From the NCBI GenBank assembly GCA_014529385.2, contig CM043958.1, positions 122,172,817 through 122,236,816 on the forward strand: a stretch of 64,000 nt of DNA. The letters are read 5' to 3'. The notes below the pieces were generated by a model. That model did not search any database. It was not told the DNA's origin and was given only the letters and a program-made list of their open reading frames with translations. Positions 11,344 to 22,272 of this stretch are shown one piece after another. Every line of letters starts with the position of its first letter. Positions within the stretch are counted from its first letter, which is position 1. The DNA is from Adiantum capillus-veneris (lineage: Eukaryota > Streptophyta > Polypodiopsida > Polypodiales > Pteridaceae). The position numbers were made by a program, and so were the translations under genes.

Positions 11344-12895
11344 TGTCATAAAATCTAATATCTAACCAACCCAAATGATTTTCTCATATTAAATTGATCA
11401 CTTAATGTGGGAGAATAAACGGGAACAAGTGTTAAGATATAGATATGTGCTTATAGATCTATCGCAACACAGGGCCAATGGTAAAGGGGCCCAAATGGGA
11501 GATGGTCTATCAAGAGCAAGGCTAACCAATGGAGCATAAGACCTTAGGGTTAGCTTCATTGAAGACCTCCAATAATGTGTGTAAAAGTCCTTTGACCTTA
11601 GGTACGCTAGGGCTGAGCTTGAGGTGGGAACCCGGCCCAAGCTCGAGGTGCTTGTCGTGCTTGAGGTGCTTGTCCTACTTGAGGTGCTTGTCATGCTTGA
11701 GGTGCTTGAGGTGCTTTGAAAAGCTTGCCTGAGATGCTTGTGGGAATACCCCCTAGTCCAAGTGCTTAGTCATGCTTGATGACTAAGGTGCTTGAGCACC
11801 AAAAGTCAAAAGCATCCCTACAAGAGGGGGGGCGAGCCCTTTTCCTAGGGGCTAGAGAGAGAACACCCACTCACACACACAAGGAAGGCCCAAGCTTGAA
11901 GAGGCAGCAAGGACACATGTCAGGCCCCTACCTATGTTACCTTCATGAGATGCCTAAAACCTATTGGTTGGCCACCCAAGGGGTCCAATAGTAATTTAGG
12001 AGATTTAATTAATTGATTTAGCATTTATCTAGCCCTCTCTCTCAAAGGGGAAAGAGGGACACTTGTCTCAAGGCTACCCCTACTGCTTGTAATGCCTCCT
12101 GCTCATGATTGGCTAGGCCTGGAGGGGTCCAATGAGCTTCAAGCATGAGCTACAAGGGGGGGGTCGACCCAAGCAAGCTAGGGGGATGCTTAGGGGATAT
12201 ACTCACCCACACACACTCACAAACACTCTCATAGTGTGCTATGCAAAGTGAAAGAATTCCCTCTCCAAGCAAGTAGAGGTTGAGAGCCTACACCAACACT
12301 CTTGGCTATGGAGTGCAAATCCAACCAAGAGCCATGCTTCAATGCTTAAGCTTTCCATCTCCTTCTTCTTCATTACTATGCTATTATGTATGCTAGCAAC
12401 AAGAGTATGATAAGTGAGGAACTAATTCTTTCTCCCACGAAATGTTTCTTCTTCCTCTTCCCTACCCTCATTCCCTGATAGCTCTCTCCACCTTCGAAGG
12501 TGTTTGAGGTCTTGGGACTGAGGCTTGGGATAGTTAAAGCTTTCTTCAAGTTTATGTTATGTTTGTGATGCATGAAGCTTTCCATCTTCATTGCATCACC
12601 TAGGTCACAAGGAATACAAAGACTGTATTGTAACAAGTCTCTCTTAATGGAAGAAATCATAATACAAATGCCTATTGGAGGGGGGACCAGCTCCACATAA
12701 ATCCGGTCCTCAACTGTTGTCATGTTCTCTAAATTCTCTCTCTTGCAAAAGTATTGTTCATGCCAAGTTAACTAATTGCTATGATTATGTTGCTATCTTC
12801 AATTATGTTCACCCGTTATGCTCACAAAGTTATTTCTCAAAAGTACTCTCATTAATTTCCGCTACTCTCAAGTTAAATAGGCCAATTCCATTACA
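11344..12895 (+). mobile_element. Solo LTR of gypsy family C inside copia A1
   Basis: Begins TGTCATAAAATC and ends CCATTACA, with TTTAG duplicated on both sides (11339-11343 and 12896-12900). The same sequence in reverse complement forms the LTRs at 22824-24022 and 28018-29412 and the split LTR 22273-36208. No internal coding region is present, so this is a solo LTR left after recombination between two LTRs. It disrupts A1 between the gag knuckle and the protease. Removing it with one TTTAG copy restores colinearity with A2, which proves the order of events. Its 12200-12440 part holds the AT/CT-rich section; no long (CT)n is present. Confidence 0.92.
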
Positions 12896-12900
12896 TTTAG

Positions 12901-13403
12901 TGCAGAGTGTAGTTACAATCCTATTGTCCATGATGCATGCATGTCAGTTGTGCTACGGATTCACATGTGTGGTATTTCGATAGTGGTCCTACAAAGCACA
13001 TTACCTCACATCGTGAATTGTTCACCTCTCTCGAGTATGTCCCTCATGGGAATTCAGTCACTTGTGCCAACAATGCCTCTTAGGAGTTGGAAAGATTGTG
13101 CTTACTACTGCAAATGGAAATTCTTTCGCACTTGTTGATGCACTTTATGTACCTGGGATCAAGAAGAATCTTTTGTCTGTATCTACACTTGCTAGACTTA
13201 GACTTGTAGTCAAATTTGTGGATGACAGATGTACAGTTCATGATCTCAATTTTGGTGATGAAATTGTTGCATCTGGGCTTTTGTGTCGTGGGCTGTATAA
13301 GCTCACTTTGTATGACAAGTGTGGACAAAATTTTGCAAATGCAGTTGTAGATTCAAGGCTATTTCAGATGCAAAACTTTGGCATGCACATTTTGGTCATC
13401 TGA
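12901..13403 (+). pseudogene. Copia A1 protease and pre-integrase, broken
   Basis: Immediately after the inserted LTR the frame reads SHVWYFDSGPTKHITSHREL, the aspartic protease active site (D-S-G in place of D-N-G of A2, with P instead of A after it). About ten bases are missing after AACAATGCCTCT relative to A2, which shifts the frame. The downstream part, VGKIVLTTANGNSFALVDAL then VPGIKKNLLSVSTLARL, is the copia pre-integrase region. A second frame break occurs near 13358. The protease would cut the gag-pol polyprotein. Confidence 0.9.
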
Positions 13404-14180
13404 ATTTTTTGGCAATTTGTTGCATTTGCAGAAATCTGATATGGTTGCTTCTTTGCCACCTCTTGAAGCACCTGTCAAACATGTTTGTGAAGGCTGTATG
13501 TTGGGTAAGATGCAGCGTTCAAAGTTTCCAAAGGATGGTTCACTTTGGGCCACATGCAGATTACAGCTTGTGCATAGTGATGTTTTGGGCCCATGCAAAC
13601 TCCGTCCTTGGGCAATTACCTATACTTCATGACTTTCATTGATGATTACTCCAGACATGCATGGGTATTTCTGCTTAAAGCAAAGTCCTAAGTTTTTATG
13701 TGCTTCAAACAATTTCGAACAATGGCTAAAAATGTCTCGTAATGTACTATGGGCACCCTCCGTTCCGATCGAGGGGGGGAGTATATGTCTCATGAATTTA
13801 ATGCATTTCTAGCTAGTCGTGGGATAAAACACCAATGTACAGTGCCTTACACACCTCAATAAAATGGTGTTGCTGAGATGAAAAACAGGTCACTTACAAA
13901 AATGGCACGATGTATGGTCAAAAGTCAAGCTTTGCCACATTCTTTTTGGCTTGAGGCCATCATGTGTGCCACTTATGTACTAAACAGGTGTCCTACGAAA
14001 GCTTTGCAGTCTATTACTCCATATGAAGCATGGCATGATAGAAAGCCTTCTATTGAGCACATGCGTGTTTTTGGTTGTTTGGCATATGCTTTGGTGCCAC
14101 AAACACAGCGTAGAAAATTGGATGATAAGGCTTTCAAATGTATTTTTGTTGGTTATAGTGCTGAAAGCAAAGGTTACTAG
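13378..14180 (+). pseudogene. Copia A1 integrase, broken
   Basis: The zinc-finger half contains the His residues of HAHFGHLNF in a shifted frame and keeps KHVCEGCMLGKMQRSKFP with the CxxC pair that A2 has lost. The catalytic core shows LVHSDV, then LRSDRGG and an NGVAEMKNRSL-type block in separate frames; CAA in the QQNG motif has become TAA near 13859. The last piece (13878-14180) continues through RCPTKALQSITPYEAWHDRK and VFGCLAYALVP to a TAG at 14178. Integrase would insert the cDNA into the genome; this copy cannot. Confidence 0.9.
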
Positions 14181-14207
14181 TTGTATCATCCGCAAATGAA
14201 ATGAACT

Positions 14208-15155
14208 TTGGTTTCACGGGATGTAGTGTTTGTGGAAGATTCTGTTCAGCCCTTGCTGTCATGTACTAGAAACAGTAATGTAAGCTCACGGGACATTTAT
14301 GACACTTTGTTGCCTCTTTTCAGTGGTGGAAATACTAATGTAAGTTCCAATGAGGCAAATGTACAGCCTATGGGGGTTTCTGAAAATGTTACAGGTCAGC
14401 CTATTACTGATGCAGATGTACATGATGTACTTGATGAGGAAAGGGTTGAAAATGAGCAGGCTAGAGGTATGCCAAAATGGATGGTGCACACTTTGCGTGA
14501 CAGTAAATTGGATGCACCTTTGTCTAGTCATACTCGTTCAGTCTCTCACCATGCATCTTATGTATCATATTGTTATGCTTTGGTTGTGTCTAGCTTACAT
14601 GATGTTGAGGAGCCTCTGTCTTTTGATGAAGCACAGAATTCAAAAAATTGGATGGCTGTCGTGCAATCAGAATATGATGCACTTATAGAAAATGACACGT
14701 GGACTTTATGTGATTTGCCTCCTGGCAAAAAGGCCATTGGTACAAAGTGGGTTTACAAGTTGAAATGCAAGCCGGATGGTGAGATTGATCGCCATAAGGC
14801 TTGACTTGTTGCAAAGGGCTATGCACAACAAAAAGGCATAGATTATGAAGAAACCTTTGCTCCCACTTGTTGTATGACTACTGTGCGTTTTCTATGTGCA
14901 TTGGCAGCTCATTTTGGTTGGGATGTACATCAATCAAACATTGTTACTGCTTTCTTGAATGGTGACATATTTGAGGAAGTTTATGTAACGCAGCCTCATG
15001 GTTTTTTCAAGAAAGGACAAGAGGACAAAGTGTGCAAATGTAAGAAGGCTTTGTATGGGTTGAAGCGATCTCCTCGTGCTTGGTATGAGAAAGTTGACAC
15101 TTATTTGGTCAAACTAGGCTTTGTAACAGTTCAACAGAAAGCACATTGTATGTAA
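14208..15155 (+). pseudogene. Copia A1 reverse transcriptase, first half
   Basis: The frame runs from VSRDVVFVEDSVQPL through the variable post-integrase region (ENEQARGMPKWMVHTLRDS) into the RT start NWMAVVQSEYDALIENDTW and GTKWVYKLK. CGA for Arg has become TGA at 14802, after which the frame continues with [34 protein letters not shown] and [16 protein letters not shown] one-base deletion near 15125 then shifts the frame. The family assignment is certain because it parallels A2 throughout. Confidence 0.92.
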
Positions 15156-16120
15156 AGCGTGAGTATGATGTACTTCTCATTGTGGTTCTTTATGTAGATA
15201 ATTTGCTCATCAGTGGACCAAATGAGAGACATATTGCTAAATTTAAGGCTGATTTGAATGCTACTTTCAAGATGAAAGATTTGGGGCTGTTGCATCATTA
15301 CTTGGGCATAGTGTTTAAGCAGTGTGATGGTGGTATTGCCTTGTGTCAGAAAAGTTACATACAGACATTGCTATGTAAGTTTGGACTTGAGGATTGCAAA
15401 CCGATTGCCACTCCCATAACAACAGGTTTGAAATTGAGTCTACATGATGTTGGTGATCCTGTAGATGTCACTCTTTACCAAACTGCTATTGGATGCCTCA
15501 TTTATGTATGCAACACGAGGCTAGATATTCAGTTTGAAGTCTCACAGGTCAGCAGATTTATGCATAGCCCAGGGTCTAAGCATTGGCAGGCTGTCCAGAG
15601 GATTTTTTGCTACCTTAGTGGCACTTTACATCTTGGCTTGTTTTATCCCAAGGGCGGCAATGATCCCAAGGGGGGATCATTGCCGCCACACTTACATGCT
15701 TTTTTGGACTCAGACTGGACTAGTTGTTTTGACACGAGAGTGTCCATAAGTGGTTTTTGTTTCATGCTTGGCAGTTCATGTATATCATAGTTGAGCAAGA
15801 AGCAACCCTCTGTGGCAACTTTTAGTTGTGAGGCTGAGTACAGGGCAGTCTTCACAGCTACGTTTGAGTGTGTATGGCTCATACGCCTTATGGCTGATTT
15901 GGGTGTTGGACAGGACACTGCCAACACTATGTACACTAACAGTCAAAGTGCATTGGCAGTTGCAAGGAATCCAGTTTCTCATGCTTGCACAAAGCACATT
16001 GAGGTGCATTACCACTATGTCAGGGATAGGCTCTCAGCAGGAGAGATCAGATTGGCTTATGTGCCAACACAGGACAACCTTGCAGATCTTTTCACAAAGG
16101 CATTGTCTCGTGAGAAGTGA
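15146..16120 (+). pseudogene. Copia A1 reverse transcriptase end and RNase H
   Basis: This piece starts in the RT palm with VVLYVDNLLIS. The second catalytic Asp of YVDD is Asn (codon AAT at 15200-15202), so RT would be inactive even if expressed. It goes on through DLGLLHHYLGIVFKQ into RNase H: SDWTSCFDTRVS, SCEAEYRA, YTNSQSALAV and VHYHYVRDR. In YTNSQSA the usual Asp is also Asn. A TAG at 15788 splits it. The end VPTQDNLADLFTKAL matches the normal copia C-terminus; the last stop is earlier than in A2. Confidence 0.92.
15653..15687. repeat. Perfect 15-bp hairpin created by an 18-bp insertion
   Basis: GGCGGCAATGATCCC (15653-15667) and its exact reverse complement GGGATCATTGCCGCC (15673-15687) are separated by 5 bp. 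A2 has only the right-hand half at the same place. The change adds six residues (GGNDPK) in frame. Confidence 0.88.
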
Positions 16121-16240
16121 GAAGCTTTCCACAAAGCTTTGGGATTACTCTCCTTTGTGGATTGATCATGTCCTTAGGGCATGGCACTTCTCTTTACTCA
16201 TGTGCCAGCTCTCATTCACCGCATCACTCTAGGGGGAATT

Positions 16241-16467
16241 TGTTACCATATACATGTGGTAGTGATGTGTGTGAACACACTAGGACCGTCGGGGCATTTT
16301 TTCCCTCTTTAGGAGGTTTTTTCCCTCGTGCATTGTATATACGCCCATCACTCTAGGGCTATCCATCTTTCCATTGCACACTAAGTAATACACTCTCTAT
16401 TGTGTGCCTTGAGCTTCCTTCATCTTCTCCAAGCTGTGTGTGTTTCTGTGCAACCCTAATTCCAACA
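16241..16467 (+). repeat. Copia A1 3' LTR
   Basis: 227 bp, TGTTACCATA to TTCCAACA, preceded by the polypurine tract AGGGGGAATT and followed by the CTCAT target duplication (16468-16472). Confidence 0.95.
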
Positions 16468-16648
16468 CTCATCTAGTAGCCATCAAGAGCAAGTGAAATC
16501 TCTACTAGACATAAAAGGAAGAGGAACACTAGAGGTAAACGTGACATCACCATGACTAGCATATGAAGCCACCTCTCTAGTCTATGTCAAAAGCGTCTCT
16601 GCATCAGTCAAACATCTACGTCGCTACCTCATGTGTCTGAAGCAACGA
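16468..16648. other. Right flank of copia A1 (rest of element D)
   Basis: Continuation of the sequence interrupted at 9730. It has no recognisable motif. Its right edge, near 16648, is where an LTR-like sequence related to element B begins. Confidence 0.4.
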
Positions 16649-17339
16649 CTTTGGAAAGGGGGGATGCAAACACACTCAAAAACACTAGCAGATGCCTCTC
16701 TATAGCCCAAGATGATCACAACACCCCAATCCATTCAAGATCTCTTCAGATTTGACACAATTCTCATCACACAACCTATACTTCACTCTATCAACAAACT
16801 TATCTACACTTTGGAGAATCACAAACCACACAACACCCACACAGCTTCAATCATACACACCTACACTGCACAACACTTCTCTCTTGCTCACTCTTTGCAC
16901 CACACAAAATGACGGCCACGGGGCAACTCACACACACCAGCACCAACAATAGAAGGGCAAATAGCAGAGAGCAGAAGAGGGATACGGGGGTTGATAGCAA
17001 TTAGAAAATTGTGCACCTGATGCGTCCAAAAGATAGGTTCCAAAGCTCCTTGGAACACTCTCTTGCTCTCCAAAATATTTTCTCCTTCACCAAAAGCTCC
17101 TCTCAACAGCCCTCGTCGGCCTCCTCTACAAAAAACATCTCCTCTGGCTTTGGGATCCTTCAAAATGCCAGATAAGGGCCCCTTATAGGGCGAGTTGGCT
17201 ATTTTTAGCAACTTTTTATATGTGTCAAACACTTGTCCCATTTTAGCATTGCATGGGAGCCACTCCTTTTCCCTCAGATTTACTTGCATGTGCCACAATC
17301 GCGAGAAGACTCTCCTTCTTGAGCCCTAGGAGTAGCGCG
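16649..17339. mobile_element. Degenerate LTR related to element B LTRs
   Basis: Starts TTGGAAAGGGG like the element B LTR at 17344 and follows the same order: ACACACTC words, TGCCTCTCTATAGCCCA, a CAATCCATTCA-like stretch, a CA-rich block, then CTCTTTGCACCACAC. It lacks the (CT)n tract. After about 17000 similarity fades, with GC-richer sequence containing AGGGCCCCTTATAGGG. I read it as an old or divergent LTR copy lying against element B; its right edge is uncertain. Confidence 0.5.
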
Positions 17340-17551
17340 TGACGTTGGAAAGGGGGAACACACCCAACACACACAATGTTTGCCTCTCTATAGCCCAGAG
17401 ATTCCACTGCACCCCTATCCACACAGAATCATACACACTTTTCTCAAACAAACTCGCAAGTATATCCAAATAATGCGCACACACTCACGAGGACCACAAT
17501 CTACCTTGCACCCATAAACACATCAATTTCTTGTTTCCCTTGCACACAATC

Positions 17552-17619
<68 letters not shown>

Positions 17620-18278
17620 ACATCACACCCTCGGGGGGGCACACCTACCTACACACACCCGGAAACGCTGCACAACAGAGCAGAAAAGAAGAAAGAGGAG
17701 GGGGAACAACACCAAAAGCAACACAACTAGAGCTTCCTTCTTCTTCAATTGATGGGCTATGGTGGAGCATACAACAACCAAAGCTCTCTCCTTCTTTGTT
17801 CTGTCTGAAGGCCCCCTTAACACAGTAGATCAAGAAAACTTAAATATCTCCTAATCGGTGCAAAATTTGCCTATATGCCTGAGTGGCAAAGATGCTCAAA
17901 ACGCCCTTTTCCTCGTCCCTCGCAGCCCGTTTTTACAAGAAAACAGTTTTTCAAAAATTTTACAGACTAAGACTTTTTTGGCCTCCCTCATACAGAGGTG
18001 TGAAGTCTCTCACATACTTTCCTTTTTACCACTGACCACATGTCTTCCTCTACCCAAGTTGCCTTGCATGTCCTAAGAGCCTTTCACATGTAAAACCCTT
18101 TTCTTCAAGCATGAAATCTCTACACTTAGGCCTTCATAACCACATATAACATACACTTCCTGGATCTCCCTGCTTGTAATGGACCTTCGTATTTGCTTTA
18201 TCACCCATGCCTGCACCTGTAAGCATACACATTAGTGTCTGTGTCCTCTGCTAGGGCCAACACACTTTGGTTGCACCA
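17340..18278 (-). repeat. Element B left LTR (3' LTR on the minus strand)
   Basis: Matches 20144-21069 along its length: GGAAAGGGGGAA, TGCCTCTCTATAGCCCAG, the CACCCATAAACACATCAA block, a (CT)n tract at the same place (17553-17615), a CACATCACACCCTCGGGGG block and TTGCACCA at the end. On the minus strand the LTR starts TGGTGCAACC. The purine-rich GAGGGGTTGGGCAATGA next to it (18279-18296, minus) fits a polypurine tract. No matching target duplication was found. Confidence 0.85.
17553..17615. repeat. (CT)n tract inside element B left LTR
   Basis: 63-bp CT run bordered by CACACAATCAC and TTTGCACATCACACC, exactly as in the right LTR. Confidence 0.96.
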
Positions 18279-18465
18279 TCATTGCCCAACCCCTCGTTGA
18301 ACATTTATGCTCAACCAAAAGAAGTCTTTATTCATCTACAAACTATAAACACTCAAAAACACTGTGAGAACACACAAAAAACCATATATATAGTCTTATA
18401 TATGCTTATTGTTTTCAACCCTCAAGTGGGTTGCCCAACCCCCTGCATCATAGCAAAGCCTCCGC

Positions 18466-19333
18466 CTAGATCAAAAACCCGACTTTGAGCTTTTTCATCC
18501 ACTTGTAACCGCATCCCTTTTTGTCTTTCCTCAACACACAAACACCATCGTGCTCATAGGCTGACCGAGGCCTACCTTTACTCCAAGCATCTTTTGAAAA
18601 GCAATCCACTTCCATCCGAGCATCATCAAGCAAATCATCATTCAAAACAGCCATACCTGACATCATACGTGACCCTCCTCCCAACCATATAACATGAGAC
18701 TCTACATGCTAGAAATCTCCTCTTTTGGATAGGAAAGCCCTCGCAGCATCTATATCCTCAGCAAAGCTTTGTCCACTAGTACCTTTGTCTCTTTATCCCC
18801 TTCAATCATAGGATCATCAAAGCCCCAATCATCTTCGTCTTCAATGCAGACTTGGTCAAAGGAACATGTATCATTCAGCATCTCCAATCACCTCTTCTAC
18901 AGCTGCATCAAGTTCCGACAAGGAAGAGAGAAACTCTCTCCACACCACATTTTCATGGTCTACCTCCATAGGCAAGGCTACTTTTTCTCTCTTGGCAAGA
19001 CTTTGCATACTATCACTAGTAGATATAGGCTGCTCCAGCTGCTCTCTATCAAGCATCACAGCTTGCAATCCCATACTGCTCTTCACACACATGCACAATA
19101 TCTCTATGAACTTGCAAGAGATCAAACTCGTCATATCTTGAATGAGAGGATTCGCTTTCCCAGCTCGCATCTGTATCCATAGAGCTACTTTCACTTATCT
19201 CCCCTTCCTCTACTATCTTGAGATCAGGAATCTCTTCAGGCTCTACCACTTTGACCTCCTCTGCAAATCGTACTCTTTGACTGTTCACACACTTCAAAGG
19301 AACTTGACCATCCATACCTTGGTTTGATAGCAC
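18466..19333 (-). pseudogene. Element B acidic polyprotein segment
   Basis: Minus-strand pieces 19333-19049 (EEVKVVEPEEIPDLKIVEEG, then EISESSSMDTD), 19194-18871 and 18684-18466 give an acidic, Ser/Glu/Asp-rich polypeptide with no fold I recognise. The nucleotide sequence 18480-18870 is related to 21770-22272 plus 36209-36300, so it belongs to a repeated element and is not a host gene. It follows gag in the minus direction. It may be a gag C-terminal extension or linker. Several frame changes make it non-functional as written. Confidence 0.5.
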
Positions 19334-19339
19334 CTCTCT

Positions 19340-20130
19340 TTATCGATCTGTAGCCGCCTTCACTTCTTTCATAATTGGAGTTGCCCTCTCTAACATCCTT
19401 GGCATCAACACGGCTCTATCTCTCTGTAGCCATAAGACCCTTGGCTCGTCTTGTATTGGCTCTTCTCTCTGCACCACTTTCTGCTTAGCTTTCCCCACTT
19501 CAATCCGCATTGGCACCATCACAACTGGCAAACCCTGCCTCGCTTGTCATGTCTTCAATATCTTCTTGGTCCGTCCTTTTGCTAGAGTCACCGCTTCATT
19601 ATATGACCTCGGGTTGTCCAACTCCACCTTGTCTCGCACTTCTTCATGCAAGTAATCCAAAAAATTTCTTATTTTAAGATAATCCACATTTTTAGCAAGC
19701 AGTTACCTTGATCAGTTTTGTCCCAAGGGCTTCGAACTCCCATGTGAACGCTTGGAAATCTCCTTCCAAAATTTGTTTCAACCCATCGAGCTTTCTCTTT
19801 ATCTCGTTGAGCCGCACATATGGCACAAATTGGCGTTGGAAAGCTGCTTCAAAATTAGCCTTTTCTTCGTCTTAGACCATCAAACCACCGATTTGCTTTT
19901 CCCCGAACCAAGAGCGAAAATATATGCACCCCACCTCAATTCTTGACAACTTGCTTTCCAATAAAAACAACCCATAATCTTGCAACCATGTTTTTGCATC
20001 CTCCACCCTAGTGAAGATGACAAATCTTGTCCACGTCATATCTTTCAACACCTGCTCTTCAAATCTTGCATCTTCAACACCGGAAAACTTGTTGCTTCAC
20101 CTTCAAATCAGAGCATCAGACAGCTCCTCA
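19340..20130 (-). pseudogene. Element B gag relic
   Basis: On the minus strand, after the leader, the reading is VEDAKTWLQDYGLFLLES, NFEAAFQRQFVPYVRLNEIK, GDFQAFTWEFEALGTKLIKV, then after a frame change FLDYLHEEVRDKVELDNP and SYNEAVTLAKGRTKK. The order A-x-x-W-L, F-x-x-x-F-x-x-x-F and a closing F-L-x-x-L block followed by the SYNEAV block is typical of Ty3/gypsy gag capsid regions. A stop falls before the FLDYL block and another at the end of the 19531-19340 piece. The related block in element E lies near 37296-37240. Confidence 0.65.
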
Positions 20131-20143
20131 GTGGGGGCACCAC

Positions 20144-20371
20144 TGATGGAAAGGGGGAAGGGAGATCACACCCAGCACACACAATGTTTGCCTCTCTATA
20201 GCCCAGGGATTCCATTGCACCCCTATCCACACAGAATCATACATGCAGACACACACTTTTCTCAAACAAGCTCGCAAGTACACCCAAATCAATGCGCACA
20301 CACTCGCGTGGACCACAATCTACCTCACACCCATAAACACATCAATTTTTTTGTTTCCCTTGCACACAATC

Positions 20372-20455
<84 letters not shown>

Positions 20456-21069
20456 ACATCACACCCTCGGGGGAGCGGAGCACACCTGCCTACACACACC
20501 CAGAAACACCGCACAACAAAGCAGAAGAGAAGAGAGGGGAGGGAGAACAACACCGAAAGCAACACAACTAAAGCTCTCTCCTTCTCTGTTTTGTTTGCAA
20601 CCGTCCTTAACACAATAGAGTACAAAAACTTAAATATCTCATAATCGGTGCTGAATTTGCCTATGTGCATGAGTGACAAAAATGCTCAAAACACCCTTTT
20701 CCTTGACCCTCAAGGCCCGTTTTTACAAAAAAAAAGTTTTACAAAAAATTTACAGACCAAGACTTTTTCAGCCTCCCTCATGCAGAGGTGTGAAGTCTCT
20801 CACGTACTTCCCTTTTTACCACTGACCACATGTCTTCCTCTACCCAAGTTGCCTTGCATGTCCTAAGAGCCTTTTCACATGTAAAAACCTTTTCTTCAAG
20901 CATGAAATATCTACACTTATGCCTTCATAATCACATAGAACATACACTTCCTGGATCTCCCTGCTTGTAATGGACCTTCGTATTTGCTTTATCACCCATG
21001 CCTGCACCTATAAGCATACACATCACTGTCTGCGTCCTTTGCTAGGGTCGACACACTTTGGCTGCACCA
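20144..21069 (-). repeat. Element B right LTR (5' LTR on the minus strand)
   Basis: 926 bp, parallel to 17340-18278. It begins TGATGGAAAGG next to the leader motif CTCCTCAGTGGGGGCAC (plus strand) and ends GGCTGCACCA. Its (CT)n tract is longer than that of its partner. It differs from the left LTR by numerous substitutions and small gaps, so the insertion is not recent. Confidence 0.85.
20373..20451. repeat. (CT)n tract inside element B right LTR
   Basis: 79-bp CT run at the homologous position of the left-LTR tract. Open frames through it are artefacts of the repeat. Confidence 0.96.
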
Positions 21070-21177
21070 ACGCTATTAGGGGGGAAGGGCCCCTCGGTAG
21101 GATTTTGTCCTTGTTATCTAGCATGAGGCACTTTAGCTCTATTGTGAACAAATCCATCTTCTTACTCTCCTGACCTC

Positions 21178-21745
21178 CACTGTATGCACACTCTTCTTAT
21201 GCATCTTCTCTTCATTGAAGTATACGTCATTGCTGCGAAGAATACTTTTAGCTACAAGATCCTATCATCGAAATCCTATCATCGAATATTTTTAGCTACA
21301 GGATCCTATCATCAAAATCCCATTTTGCAAGGATTGACATAGCCAAGAAATATGCATTTCTTTGACTTAGGATCCAGCTTGCTTTGAAACTCCTTTGGAA
21401 CATGACAATACGCTTCACATCCAAAGGCTCTAAGATGCTTGTAAGAAGGTGGCTTCCCAGACCAAACATCTTCAGGTACCTTCTCATCTAAAGCCTTGTT
21501 AGGAGATCTATTAATAAGATGGACAGTAGTTGCTAATGCTTTAACCCAAAATCCATTAGGTAACTCTGCATTAGACAACATGCTATGCAACTTCTCTTGT
21601 ATGCTACGGTTCATTCTCTCAACAACACCATTTTGTGGAGGGTTATATGGAGCAGTTAACCCTCTTTTGATGCCTTTAGAATCACATAAATGTTTTGAAA
21701 GGCAGATTGGCCCCAACCTAGGATTCTTTTTGGTCCACCATCGAG
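21178..21745 (-). pseudogene. Copia integrase fragment
   Basis: The minus strand reads a TDNGG-like remnant, SKHLCDSKGIKRGLTAPYN, PPQNGVVERMNRSIQEKLHS, LPNGFWVKALATTVHLINRS and FLGYVNPCKMGF, followed after a small local duplication by SSNDVYFNEEK-like sequence. This is the catalytic half of a copia integrase and its downstream domain, close to the copy in copia C (32.5-33.0 kb). The catalytic Glu in the VVERMN block is present. The fragment is cut on both sides: element B's LTR ends at 21069 on the left, with 110 bp of unidentified sequence between, and element E begins near 21764 on the right. Confidence 0.88.
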
Positions 21746-21763
21746 CATACATGTTGCACTGGA

Positions 21764-22272
21764 AGCTCATCTATCTTCCACCTCATGCTCTCCTCCACAC
21801 ATGCAATGCACTCCATCCTAGCATCATTGAGCCCTTCCTCATTAGTTGGCCCTTCAAGATTGATCAACACCTTTTTCCTGTCGGCTTCAACTACATGTTC
21901 TCAAAACACCTGGCTTTGATCTCGTCCATCCACCTACAACAGCTTCCCGTTCACCGCTCCAAGCATCCATTGGCATATTGCTCACCTCCAACCAATCATC
22001 ACCAAACACCCCATCACTTTCATCATTCATACTGAACCTATTTGACCCACCCTCCCAACCACGTACTAAAACAACCTCCATGCAAGATATCTCCTCTAAA
22101 AAGCATTGCGGTTGATACGCATACTCCTCCATAGTTGCCTCCACGGCACAATCATAGTAGCAGGAAATTTCTCACCCAAAGGAAACTCCACTTGTGGAGG
22201 AGAAAACCCTCGCATCACCTGTATTCTGGCCAAAGATTTACCAACAAGCATATGTGTCTCTTCATCCATTTT
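21764..22272 (-). pseudogene. Element E internal segment, left part
   Basis: Related to the acidic polyprotein region of element B (18480-18870): shared words include TGTCTCTT-ATCC, CCTCCCAACCA and GCAT-CATTGA. The minus strand has an open stretch at 22144-21887 (MEEYAYQPQCFLEEISCMEV, SDGVFGDDWLEVSNMPMDAW). The segment stops at 22272, where the family C LTR begins, and its continuation is at 36209, where GGATCATCAAATCCCC matches 18811 of element B. I do not recognise the protein. Confidence 0.55.

Larger units (their letters stand above)
9731..16467 (+). mobile_element. Ty1/copia retrotransposon A1 with nested solo LTR
   Basis: Complete in outline: 5' LTR 9731-9952, tRNA-Met primer site, leader, gag, pol, polypurine tract AGGGGGAA (16231-16238), 3' LTR 16241-16467, all flanked by CTCAT. 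It is the same family as A2 at 54249-59405; gag, pol and LTRs line up throughout. It is longer than A2 because of the 1552-bp LTR insertion at 11344-12895. The two LTRs differ at roughly a dozen positions plus a 4-bp TATA indel, more than in A2, so A1 is the older insertion. Gag and pol carry many stops and shifts. Confidence 0.95.
17340..21069 (-). mobile_element. Gypsy-like element B with two LTRs and internal gag relic
   Basis: Two ~0.93-kb LTRs flank only 1.86 kb of internal DNA. The internal region reads on the minus strand as a short leader (GTGGTGCCCCCACTGAGGAG begins at the LTR edge), a gag relic (20130-19340) and an acidic low-complexity polypeptide (19333-18466). No protease, RT, RNase H or integrase was found between the LTRs, so this is an internally deleted or non-autonomous copy. 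An internal-region relative is element E, on both sides of 22273-36208. I saw no clear 5-bp target duplication. Confidence 0.75.

Noticed and set aside
16968-17298. Minus-strand frame with GDVFCRGGRRGLLRGAFGEG
   Set aside because: Low-complexity Gly/Arg stretch in an LTR-like region; no known domain.
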